A DNA stretch of 26,559 nucleotides, taken from contig CALFSV010000296.1 of NCBI GenBank assembly GCA_937916485.1, positions 1 to 26,559 of the forward strand, read 5' to 3'. The notes below the pieces were generated by a model. That model was not told the origin of the DNA. It searched no databases and saw only the letters and a list, made by a program, of their open reading frames with translations. Below, piece by piece: positions 1-6,437 of this stretch (within the stretch, counting starts at the first letter, position 1; each line of letters opens with the position of its first letter). Source of the DNA: an uncultured Paracoccaceae bacterium (GTDB lineage Bacteria; Pseudomonadota; Alphaproteobacteria; Rhodobacterales; Rhodobacteraceae). The position numbers were made by a program, and so were the translations under genes.

Positions 1-53
1 AAAATGGGATAAAACTATCCCAGTTGGTGGACCACTTCAGTGGGGGCACTCCA
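1..53. mobile_element. Probable insertion sequence terminus (partial, runs off the left edge)
   Basis: Read on the minus strand from 53 downward, the sequence starts TGGAGTGCCCCCACTGAAG and continues GTGGTCCACC. It aligns with the start of the last 55 bp of the window (from 26505) at 22 of 26 columns. TG-starting, partly conserved ends are typical of IS3-type elements, but no transposase is visible, so the family is inference. A perfect 7-bp inverted repeat (5-11 and 16-22, loop AAAC) lies inside the end. The adjoining gene (54-589) loses its N-terminus exactly here, which supports 53 as the outer edge. Confidence 0.55.
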
Positions 54-589
54 GCATCGCAGCACAGGACGGCCTGACGATCGTCAAAGGCACGCCCACC
101 AATGCCGCCGGCCTTGCGAGCGCAGAGCAAGGGACCGACGTCATTCTGGTGGCGCTCAACAACCCGCGCACGTCCGATGCGCCATGGTCGAAGCCAATCA
201 CGACCGAAAACATCCTGACCAAGGTTGCAGAGAACATCATTGCCTTTGGCAAGAAACGTGTGGTCTTTCTGTCGGCCATCGGCGTCGGTGACAGTTTGAA
301 GGACACCGTTTGGTTCATGCGTTTCCTGATCAAACGCACGAACCTGAGCTATGCCTATGCGGATCACAACACCGCTGAGCAGGCCTTTCGCGCCTCCGAT
401 GCGGCTTGGACGCTGGTGCGCGCCATGGGCCTTTCCAACAGCGACAAGGAAAAAGAGCTGATCGTTGGAACGGCAACCAAGCCCAAGCCGGGCCTGATGG
501 TGCGTCGCAGCGCCGTCGCTGGCTTTATGCTCGATGCGGCGGAAAATGGCAGCTTCATCAATGAGACACCTGTGGTCTCTGAAAAGTAG
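54..589 (+). pseudogene. NAD(P)-binding (NmrA/SDR-like) protein, 5' end lost
   Basis: The open frame runs unbroken from the left edge; residues that look native begin after base 53 (IAAQDGLTIVKGTPTNAAGL) and end at a TAG at 587-589. The order of segments (GLTIVKG, then DVILVAL, then KRVVFLSAIGVGDS, then WTLVRAMGL) fits the atypical SDR family with a PF13460-type NAD(P)-binding domain. The N-terminal Rossmann strand with its GxxGxxG dinucleotide loop, about 40-50 residues, is absent. The first in-frame ATG is at 149, in mid-domain, so any product would lack cofactor binding. The missing part coincides with the IS-like terminus at 1-53, so insertional truncation is the simplest reading. The substrate is unknown. 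The family call is good; whether any of it is expressed is not. Confidence 0.65.
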
Positions 590-1172
590 GCTGCTGGCTG
601 GACTGGCCCGGTCGCGTTCGGCTCATCTGAAATGGTCAGCGGTCTTCAGCACCGAGGTGCCGTTTCCAAAGCCTTCAGGCGATACTTTCGCATCGGCAGT
701 TGATTGCCGAACCTTGCAGTTGGTTTTTCGTGGCCGTGCCAAGCGCGAAGAGCGGCCGTTCGACGGCATAGGATGAACTTTAGCACAGTGCCGCGATGTG
801 CGAGTTTCGGCCTTTCTGGACGAACAGCGGCAAATGTAAGCGCACATCTTGGGTAACATCACCAACTGAGAAACGGGGCAGGGCGGGGCGCGTTACAACA
901 TTGCGGCCAGGTCGCAAAATTTGCTGTAACTCGACCAAGAATGGTCACGGACGCGCCTGAAACGGACTGAAATGATACTCTGGCGGGATGGTCCTTGCTG
1001 CGGTAAACGTCCGCTATGGAAAGAAAATCGCAAAATATCGTACCTTGGCGTATGTATTGCGCCCCTATGGAGGATCGGCTCGACTCCGTCGCAACTTCAG
1101 GCTGGTAGGCGGTGCCTATGTGCGATTCGTGTGCAATGCGATCTGTCAAGAGACTTTCGATTTCTCAGATAC
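590..1172. other. Gene-poor stretch with no supportable coding sequence
   Basis: Open frames here (for example 623-865 and 859-1149 on the minus strand) show no recognisable family and have basic, low-information translations. Fragments such as AACGTCCGCTATGGAAAG near 1005-1022 resemble degenerate intergenic DNA rather than a gene. I see no tRNA, terminator or repeat array. Its position between a truncated gene and conjugation-gene remnants suggests eroded mobile-element DNA. Confidence 0.4.
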
Positions 1173-1445
1173 TTAGCCCTGATCGGTATCGAGTGGCTTC
1201 GATGGGTCTGGCTTCTTGCGGTTCGCCCTCGATCCTGTCTTGCGCGCTGCGGCGAACCCGCGGTCCGTGGCCATGAAGCGTTCGAGCATGGGGGCGACGA
1301 GGCGGGCGGGCTCAAGGTCCTGTCCGGTCTGTTGGCCCAGGACTGCCGCGTAGTCGCAGAGATCGCGGTGCACATCGGCGGGAAGTTCCACGGTCAGCTT
1401 GACCGGTTTGTCGTCATGGATCGGGCCAAGCTTCAGCTTCGTCAT
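1173..1445 (-). CDS. DUF2274 domain protein (trbI-adjacent)
   Basis: This 90-residue protein reads MTKLKLGPIHDDKPVKLTVE, then LPADVHRDLCDYAAVLGQ, matching the DUF2274 family, which is usually encoded directly after trbI in Trb-type conjugation operons. Here the ATG overlaps the trbI stop in an ATGA arrangement (1442-1445), so the two would be translationally coupled. The C-terminus is basic (KTGSRANRKKP). Its molecular role is not established; a link to the mating-pair apparatus is inferred only from location. The gene looks intact although its upstream partner is truncated and the rest of the trb cluster is not in this window, so it is probably a stranded remnant. Confidence 0.75.
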   Translation of the reverse strand: MTKLKLGPIHDDKPVKLTVELPADVHRDLCDYAAVLGQQTGQDLEPARLVAPMLERFMATDRGFAAARKTGSRANRKKPDPSKPLDTDQG

Positions 1446-2041
1446 CTCACTTCTCCCAAGGGTTCTAGGATCAGGTCGCGCGTGACCATGACGCGGACGG
1501 GGAAGCCCGGGCGGATCGTCAGTGTCGGCGGGACGGCGAGCTGCTGCCGGACGATCTCGTCCCCGGTCCGTCCAATCGTGTCCTGTGCGGCCACGCGAAT
1601 GGCACGGGCGACGTCATCTTCGCTGTCGGCCCCGCTTTCCAGGCCGAGGTTCAGGATCGTGGCGAGGGCAGCGGCGAGAAAGACGCGACCCCAATGATAG
1701 TTGACCTGGTCCTGCAGGCCAGACGCGCCAGTTCCGTCAGTGCCGGGCGCGCGTTCCAGCACAATGGAGCGACCGTCGGACAGGATGAGGCGGGTCCAGA
1801 CGAGGAGCAGGCGGCTTTGCCCGGATGCGATGCGGCTGTCATATTCTCCCAGAAGCCGAGCGCCTTGCGGGATCAGCAGGTATCGTCCTGAAGGGCTGTC
1901 ATAGACATTCGAAGTCACCTGGGCCGAGATCTGGCCGGGAAGGTCTGAGCGCAGGCCGGTGATCAGGGCGGCCGGGATCACCGTGCCGGCCTGCAGGATG
2001 TAGGGGCTGGGCCGCGTAGCGCCGCGAGCGACCGGCTGCAC
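1442..2041 (-). pseudogene. trbI: TrbI/VirB10-like conjugal transfer protein, C-terminal part only
   Basis: TrbI is the VirB10-type channel protein spanning both membranes in Trb type IV secretion systems. The visible part is its periplasmic C-terminal domain: [20 protein letters not shown], then YLLIPQGARLLGEYDSRI, the segment NYHWGRVFLAAALATILNLG that would form the outer-membrane helices, and a terminal RPGFPVRVMVTRDLIL. About 190 residues remain of a family member that is usually well over 350 long. The N-terminal cytoplasmic, membrane and proline-rich parts are missing. Just upstream, near 2005-2030, the DNA changes into the reading frame of an integrase, so this 5' end is a recombination or deletion joint. 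The nominal GTG start at 2041 lies in integrase-derived sequence and is unlikely to be native. Confidence 0.8.
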
Positions 2042-2177
2042 GATACTGTATCACGTAGCTGCGTTTTCCTGAGGCGAACACGCGCAGCCCGAAGCCAGGC
2101 AACTCATCATCCCATACCACATAGTCTTTGTCGCGGATCTCGACCGCATCGACGAAACGTTTCGTAAGTTTTGCCAT
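2020..2177 (-). pseudogene. Tyrosine integrase, N-terminal (DUF4102 arm-binding) fragment
   Basis: Starting at an ATG at 2177, the translation reads [20 protein letters not shown], then [20 protein letters not shown], then [14 protein letters not shown]. This is the N-terminal DUF4102 (DUF4102/P4-type integrase) DNA-binding domain of genomic-island integrases. After about 50 residues the frame runs into trbI-derived DNA, so the core-binding and catalytic R-H-R-Y domains are lost. The open frame runs on to 1899 but that part is out-of-frame trbI. The gene starts about 190 bp from the tRNA-Arg fragment at 2365-2410, the position expected for an integrase beside its attachment site. The exact joint is uncertain by some 20 bp. 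Confidence 0.8.
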
Positions 2178-2338
2178 CCGAATTCAGACCTTTCCGATCG
2201 GCCTGCAGCCTTCTCACGTAAGCACTACGTAAGCACACGGGCGAGAGCTGCGACCTGTTTCGGGATAGAAGCTTCGGAACAGCGAAACGGAAATGCAAAT
2301 ACATTCAGTATCTTATCGTGCTCCGTCGCGCTCTATCG

Positions 2339-2364
2339 CGCTATTAAAAAAGGCGTCAATAGCG
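2339..2364. repeat. Inverted repeat next to the tRNA-Arg fragment
   Basis: CGCTATT at 2339-2345 and AATAGCG at 2358-2364 form a perfect 7-bp inverted repeat with a 12-base, A-rich spacer. It abuts the tRNA-derived sequence directly. Nearby there is also a short imperfect repetition (GTCGCGCT at 2325-2332, ATCGCGCT at 2335-2342). It may be part of the recombination site or a weak terminator; nothing in the sequence decides between these. Confidence 0.45.
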
Positions 2365-2410
2365 CCTCCGAAGGCAGAGGTCAGAGGTTCGAATCCTCTT
2401 GGGTGCACCA
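2365..2410 (+). other. 3' part of a tRNA-Arg(CCG) gene: probable attachment site (att) of an island
   Basis: These 46 bases match the 3' half of an arginine tRNA. The anticodon loop CTCCGAA (anticodon CCG at 2368-2370) is followed by a GGCAG stem strand, variable loop, a T-arm with AGAGG/CCTCT around TTCGAAT, the acceptor strand TGGGTGC, base A and CCA. No upstream GCACCC-type acceptor strand or D-arm exists, so this is not a working tRNA gene. A 3' tRNA duplicate next to an integrase N-terminus is the classic product of integration into a tRNA gene. The island would lie to the left and the chromosome resumes at 2411; the restored complete tRNA-Arg gene would be outside the window. Confidence 0.7.
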
Positions 2411-2559
2411 ACCTCCAAATTGTTCGTCTTCGTCTTGGCCCATGTGACAAACTAAATTGGACTCTGGCCGGGATGTACGTCCGCCGCTCTTGATCTGGGG
2501 TGGGCAATTGGGTCTTGTGTCCATGACCCCTTTGCCGGCGGGTTAGAAGGAGCCCCCTC

Positions 2560-3321
2560 ATGACACAAAGAGTCCTGATCACAGCCGGCGCGTCAGGCAT
2601 AGGGCGGGCCATGGCCGACGCCTTTGTGTTGGCGGGTGCCCGGGTCTGGGTTACCGATGTTGACGCCAAGGCCCTTGCGAATTTGCCGGAGGCCATTCGG
2701 GGCGATATGGTAGACGTCACGGATGAAGCCGCGATGGAAGCTTTGGCCGAACAGATTGCCGGGGACTGGGACGGCCTTGATGTCATTTGCGCCAATGCCG
2801 GGATCAAAGGGCCGACAGGGCGCATAGAAGAGATTGACCTTAAGGAGTGGCGGGCCTGTTTGGCGGTGAACCTTGACGGTCCCTTCCTGACGGTCAAGCA
2901 CTTTGGCCCAATGCTGCGCCGGGCCGGGCAGGGCGTGGTCACATTTACCTCCTCGACCGCCGGGATGTACGGTTTTCCGTATCGAAGCCCCTATGCAGCT
3001 GCCAAATGGGGTGTGATCGGCCTGATGAAGACAGCCGCGATGGAGCTTGGGCCATTTGGAATTAGGTGCAACGCCATCTTGCCCGGTTCTGTCGAAGGCG
3101 GCCGAATGGACGCCGTAATCACCGCAGAGGCCAGGACCAAGGGGATCTCGGAAACGGCGGTGCGGACAGGCTATGCCAGCGGAACAGCCTTGGGGCAGAT
3201 GTCCGAGGCAAAGGATATTGCGGCCGTGGCGGTCTTTCTTGCCTCGGATGGGGCGCGCATGATCTCGGGTCAGGCGCTGCCGGTGGACGGTTTCACGATC
3301 AATCCGGATCCAAAGGTCTAG
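2560..3321 (+). CDS. SDR family NAD(P)-dependent oxidoreductase
   Basis: A 253-residue classical short-chain dehydrogenase/reductase, full length for the family. The cofactor loop is TAGASGIG (residues 8-15), an acidic DVD follows strand 2 and suggests NAD preference, DMVDVTD is at 49-55 and the ANAG motif at 78-81. The catalytic set is complete: N104, a serine at 131/132, and Y145-xxx-K149 in YAAAK. The C-terminus has the usual ISGQALPVDGG-like ending, here GQALPVDGF. The start is supported by AAGGAG at 2547-2552, seven bases upstream. The gene overlaps nothing, but its stop lies two bases before the start of the hydrolase-fold gene, so the two form an operon. The substrate cannot be told from sequence. 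Confidence 0.9.
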   Translation: MTQRVLITAGASGIGRAMADAFVLAGARVWVTDVDAKALANLPEAIRGDMVDVTDEAAMEALAEQIAGDWDGLDVICANAGIKGPTGRIEEIDLKEWRACLAVNLDGPFLTVKHFGPMLRRAGQGVVTFTSSTAGMYGFPYRSPYAAAKWGVIGLMKTAAMELGPFGIRCNAILPGSVEGGRMDAVITAEARTKGISETAVRTGYASGTALGQMSEAKDIAAVAVFLASDGARMISGQALPVDGFTINPDPKV

Positions 3322-3323
3322 CA

Positions 3324-4241
3324 TTGGCGCGTTACGACGATCGACTGGATGCGCAAACGCGGGCCTTCGCAATGCGGGCGCAGGGGCACTTTCCACCAGA
3401 TGCGGCCGACCGAAGCCTTGCAACGCAGCGTTGGTTCTACGATCAGATGGTGGCTGACTTTCGTACCCCAAGGCCGCCGGGCTTGTCCGTCGTGGACCGA
3501 ATGTTCGGTCCGGTTCCGGTACGTGTCTACCTGTCGGTCCCGCCGCGCGCGACGATCGTTTACTTGCACGGCGGCGGGTTCATCAGGGGCAGTTTGGACA
3601 GTGACGACGACCTCTGTGTTGATATCTGTCGGCAAACCGGGTTTCGTGTCGTCAGCGTCGGGTATCGGTTGGCGCCAGAACATGTGCATCCGGCCGCATA
3701 TGAAGATTCCCTTCTGGTCGCCCGCGAGGCGGGGGACCTCTATAGCGGACCGCTTACCATAGTCGGTGTCGGGGCAGGTGCAACCATGGCTGCTTGCGTC
3801 ACGCAGGCGCTGCGTGGCGGGTCTGTACCCGTCGCCCGCCAGGTCCTTGTCCATGGCGTATTCGGAGCAGCCAGGTCCAGCGGCAGCTACCTCGATCATG
3901 CCAACGCGCCGATGCTGACCCGGGAGGATTGTCAGTTTCACGAAGACGTCCGCTTTGGAGGGGCTGCGCCCATCAAGGATGCTACCGCCTTTGCCCTGCA
4001 CGCGTCGGACCTGACGGGCGTGCCGAAAACAATCCTTTTCTCGGCCGAATGCGACCCGACTTCGGACGAGGGCCGGCAGTATCGAAATGCCCTTGTGGCG
4101 GCAGGTTGCGACGCGGAATGGCACTGCGAGGCGGGTTTGGTTCATGGATATATTAGGGCGCGACATTGCTCGGACCGGGCGGCCTCCGGCTTTGCGCGGG
4201 TTGTTGCCGCGATCGGCAGGCTTGGTCGGCCACAGGGGTGA
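3324..4241 (+). CDS. Alpha/beta hydrolase-fold protein (HSL/esterase type) without the nucleophile serine
   Basis: The most likely start is TTG at 3324, placed eight bases after AAAGG (3312-3316); this gives 305 residues. An ATG at 3372 would be a later choice. The protein has the hormone-sensitive-lipase layout: oxyanion HGGGF (82-86), YRLAPEH (114-120), an acidic residue in AECDPTSDEG (D244) and a histidine in LVHGY (H274). At the nucleophile elbow the family motif GDSAGG is GVGAGA (148-153), so the Asp and the catalytic Ser are replaced by Val and Gly. Hydrolysis by the standard triad should be impossible. The rest of the fold is intact and no frameshift is visible. It follows the SDR gene by two bases, so coupled expression is likely. 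It could be a non-hydrolytic binding protein or a decaying enzyme. Confidence 0.8.
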   Translation: MARYDDRLDAQTRAFAMRAQGHFPPDAADRSLATQRWFYDQMVADFRTPRPPGLSVVDRMFGPVPVRVYLSVPPRATIVYLHGGGFIRGSLDSDDDLCVDICRQTGFRVVSVGYRLAPEHVHPAAYEDSLLVAREAGDLYSGPLTIVGVGAGATMAACVTQALRGGSVPVARQVLVHGVFGAARSSGSYLDHANAPMLTREDCQFHEDVRFGGAAPIKDATAFALHASDLTGVPKTILFSAECDPTSDEGRQYRNALVAAGCDAEWHCEAGLVHGYIRARHCSDRAASGFARVVAAIGRLGRPQG

Positions 4242-4296
4242 GCAATGCAGTTCGGGGCCAGAAGCGGCCCAAAGTCGACACTCAGCAGGGGTTGGT

Positions 4297-4656
4297 TCAA
4301 AACAGTTCAACCTCGCCCTCCGTTTTGCTGTGCGGACTGGCGTACGAGGGGTTCGAAATGGCAAGTGCCAAGTCGCGCAGCTGCAAATTGGCCAATTGAT
4401 CAGACATGTCGACAACCGTGTTCGGATCCGCCTTTGAGCTGACGTGTTTCAACACCTGGCTGAGGCCATCTAGCGATTGAACCAGCAGATCGGCCCCTTG
4501 CAAATCTGTCAGGGTATTTCTGTCGATCGGCCTTTCGCTCAGCGCATGCAAGATTGCCGTTTCGAGCCGCTTTGCGACGACCTCAAGGTGGCCAAGGTGG
4601 TCTGCCAGCCGCGACAGAACCAGCGACAGCGGGATAGGCTCTGGTGGTTCGCGCAT
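4297..4656 (-). CDS. Small unknown protein, last gene of the chemotaxis operon
   Basis: ATG at 4656 lies nine bases after the cheY stop and follows AAGGTGGG, which decides this start; the product is 119 residues. It looks soluble and helical: LSLVLSRLADHLGHLEVVAK, then RLETAILHALSERP, then a region rich in leucine and aspartate (LLVQSLDGLSQVLKHVSSKA) and MSDQLANLQLRDLALAISNP. There is no signal peptide or membrane segment, and I recognise no domain. Small accessory proteins such as CheS, CheT, CheU or CheZ occur in alphaproteobacterial che clusters, so an accessory role with CheA, CheY or CheR is a guess from position only. Confidence 0.7.
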   Translation of the reverse strand: MREPPEPIPLSLVLSRLADHLGHLEVVAKRLETAILHALSERPIDRNTLTDLQGADLLVQSLDGLSQVLKHVSSKADPNTVVDMSDQLANLQLRDLALAISNPSYASPHSKTEGEVELF

Positions 4657-4664
4657 ACCCACCT

Positions 4665-5051
4665 TCAAAGAGGACCGACGACAGATTGCAGGCATGTCCT
4701 CATCTGATCGGTCGTAAAGAGTTTGCGAATAAAGTTGTTCATGCCGAGGGCCTTGCCGGTATCGATGATCGTCTGATCGATCTTGCCACTGACAAGGATA
4801 AAGCCAATTCGTTGGGTCGTCCTGTTCTGCCGCAGCGCCTTGAGTAGTTGAAGCCCGTCCAGCCCCGGCATATTGTAGTCCGAAATGACAAGGTGGACCG
4901 GCTGGGCCGACAGCATCTTGAGTGCCTCAGTCCCGTCGGTTCGGAAGTCGACCTTCTTGATCCCGATTTCTTCGAGGGCCATCATGATGATACCTCTGCT
5001 GGTCGACATGTCGTCGACGACCAAGACTGACAGGTTGTCTTTCAAAGACAT
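4665..5051 (-). CDS. cheY: CheY-type single-domain response regulator
   Basis: CheY carries the chemotaxis signal from CheA to the flagellar motor after aspartyl phosphorylation. From ATG 5051 the protein is 128 residues, the normal receiver length. The acidic pair is D13-D14 (VVDDMSTSR), the phospho-acceptor is D58 in VISDYNMPGLDG, and the switch hydroxyl is S88 in ILVSGK. The conserved lysine is K110, but the proline that normally follows it is L111 (RKLF instead of the usual KPF). An alternative frame start far upstream (5276) would overlap cheR and is not credible; GGAG about ten bases before 5051 supports this start. The gene sits 41 bases after cheR. Confidence 0.9.
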   Translation of the reverse strand: MSLKDNLSVLVVDDMSTSRGIIMMALEEIGIKKVDFRTDGTEALKMLSAQPVHLVISDYNMPGLDGLQLLKALRQNRTTQRIGFILVSGKIDQTIIDTGKALGMNNFIRKLFTTDQMRTCLQSVVGPL

Positions 5052-5092
5052 TAAGGGTGCTCCGTTTATGTCGTTCTTTCGAGGGGCCGGTT

Positions 5093-5962
5093 CTAGCCGG
5101 ATCGGGATTTCTTGAAGGTCGTTCGTCCGCACATCGTCATGTCCTGGGCAAATTCGGGGCCGAGGCGCTCGGAATGCCCGATGCACAACAGTCCGTCCGG
5201 GGCGAGCACCGAAATCAGACCGGCCCAGACCCGGGACTGGGTGGGTGCATCCATGTAGATGGCGACATTTCGGCACAGAATGGCGTCGAAGGGGCCGCGC
5301 AGGGGCCAGGGTTCGACGAAGTTCAAGTATCGAAACGTGACCAACTCTTTGACTGCGTTAGATACCTCAAGCGTGTCCCCGACCTTGGCCCCCAAACCAA
5401 AGCAAATGCTGCGCAGGTCCGGGGGAACGGCCTCAATGCCGCCCGCGGGGTACTTCCCGATCCGTGCTTTCGAGAGGACTTCCTGATTGATGTCAGTCGC
5501 TAGTATGCGAACGTCATGCGACGCGGCTTGCGGAAAGCTTTTCAGGACGACGGCCGCCAGGCTATAGGCCTCTTCCCCGCTGGAACATCCGGCGGACCAG
5601 AACCGGACACGCCCCCCCTTTTTTGCCCGCTCAATCAGGTTTGGCATCACCTCGTTGGCGAGCGTCTCGAAGTGGTAGGGTTCACGAAAGAACCGGGTGG
5701 TGTTCGTAGTCAGGGCATTGACCATCACTTGCAGTTCAGACCCTCGACCGGGACCAGTGACAAATGCGAGGTAATCAGCAAAACCGCGGTGCCCCAGCCT
5801 CCGGACGTGTTTGGCGAGGCGTGACAAGACAAGCGATTGATTTGCCTCGGTCATCGTGATGCCGGCAACTTCGCGGATGAGTGTCCGCACCCTTTCAAAG
5901 TCTGCCGATGTATAGGTCAGATCGGCCTCCACCCCGAGCAATGTGGATTGGTTGCTTCCCAT
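5093..5962 (-). CDS. cheR: Chemotaxis protein methyltransferase CheR
   Basis: CheR methylates glutamates on chemoreceptors using S-adenosylmethionine. The 289-residue protein has the family's two parts: an N-terminal helical domain (about 15-80) and a SAM-dependent methyltransferase domain. Visible motifs are NTTRFFRE (87-94), the SAM-binding WSAGCSSGEEAYSLA (122-136), ATDIN for the acidic ribose contact, and CRNVAIYMD with the catalytic-region RN pair. The C-terminus LICIGHSE-like segment reads LLCIGHSERL. No TPR extension is present. The start at 5962 is three bases after the cheW stop, so translation is probably coupled with cheW. Confidence 0.95.
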   Translation of the reverse strand: MGSNQSTLLGVEADLTYTSADFERVRTLIREVAGITMTEANQSLVLSRLAKHVRRLGHRGFADYLAFVTGPGRGSELQVMVNALTTNTTRFFREPYHFETLANEVMPNLIERAKKGGRVRFWSAGCSSGEEAYSLAAVVLKSFPQAASHDVRILATDINQEVLSKARIGKYPAGGIEAVPPDLRSICFGLGAKVGDTLEVSNAVKELVTFRYLNFVEPWPLRGPFDAILCRNVAIYMDAPTQSRVWAGLISVLAPDGLLCIGHSERLGPEFAQDMTMCGRTTFKKSRSG

Positions 5963-5965
5963 TGT

Positions 5966-6436
5966 TCAGCCTTCGTCTTCTTTGAGCGCGGGCGGCAGAA
6001 CGGCCTTGATGTCGATGACCCGCAGCATGCGCTGCTCGGTCGCAATCACCCCTTCGATGAATGCCCGAGTGCTTTCGGAGGTGATATCCGGCGTTGGCTG
6101 GATCGACTGTCGGCTGACACTCATGATGTCCGAAACCGCGCTGACCAAAAAGCCGACGGTCTGTGGCCCGACCACGGCTATGACGATCAAGTGGCGCGGA
6201 TCGGGCACCGACGGGGGCAGGCCAAGGCGGGAGGCCAGATCGACGATGGGAACGACTGTGCCGCGCAGGTTGATGACACCCAGAACATAGGGCGGCGCAT
6301 GAGGCAGGATCGTCGCGGGCGTCCAGCCTCGAATTTCGCGCACCGCCATGATGTCGACGCAGAAGTCTTGTTCGTCGACACGGAATGTCACAAGTTCACG
6401 TGTGTCCGATTGAAATATCTCGGCTGTTGCAGTCAT
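5966..6436 (-). CDS. cheW: Chemotaxis coupling protein CheW
   Basis: CheW links chemoreceptors to the CheA kinase. The 156-residue product is a single CheW (SH3-like double barrel) domain. It shows the opening [20 protein letters not shown], the core [20 protein letters not shown] and [12 protein letters not shown]. Its length is normal. ATG 6436 is one base after the cheA stop (TGA at 6440-6438), so it is translationally linked to cheA. Because cheA carries an amber codon, polar effects on cheW are possible but cannot be judged from sequence. Confidence 0.95.
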   Translation of the reverse strand: MTATAEIFQSDTRELVTFRVDEQDFCVDIMAVREIRGWTPATILPHAPPYVLGVINLRGTVVPIVDLASRLGLPPSVPDPRHLIVIAVVGPQTVGFLVSAVSDIMSVSRQSIQPTPDITSESTRAFIEGVIATEQRMLRVIDIKAVLPPALKEDEG

Positions 6437-6437
6437 T

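Noticed and set aside
972..1697. Plus-strand 241-residue open frame
   Set aside because: It runs antisense across DUF2274 and trbI and its translation has no family signature; composition is that of a GC-rich shadow.
2365..2410. A working tRNA-Arg gene
   Set aside because: Only the 3' half exists; no 5' acceptor strand or D-arm is found upstream.
2313..2942. Minus-strand 209-residue open frame
   Set aside because: It crosses the tRNA fragment and the SDR gene on the other strand; the translation has shadow-type composition.
3318..4415. Minus-strand 365-residue open frame
   Set aside because: Antisense to the hydrolase-fold gene, which has clear motifs; no signature in this frame.
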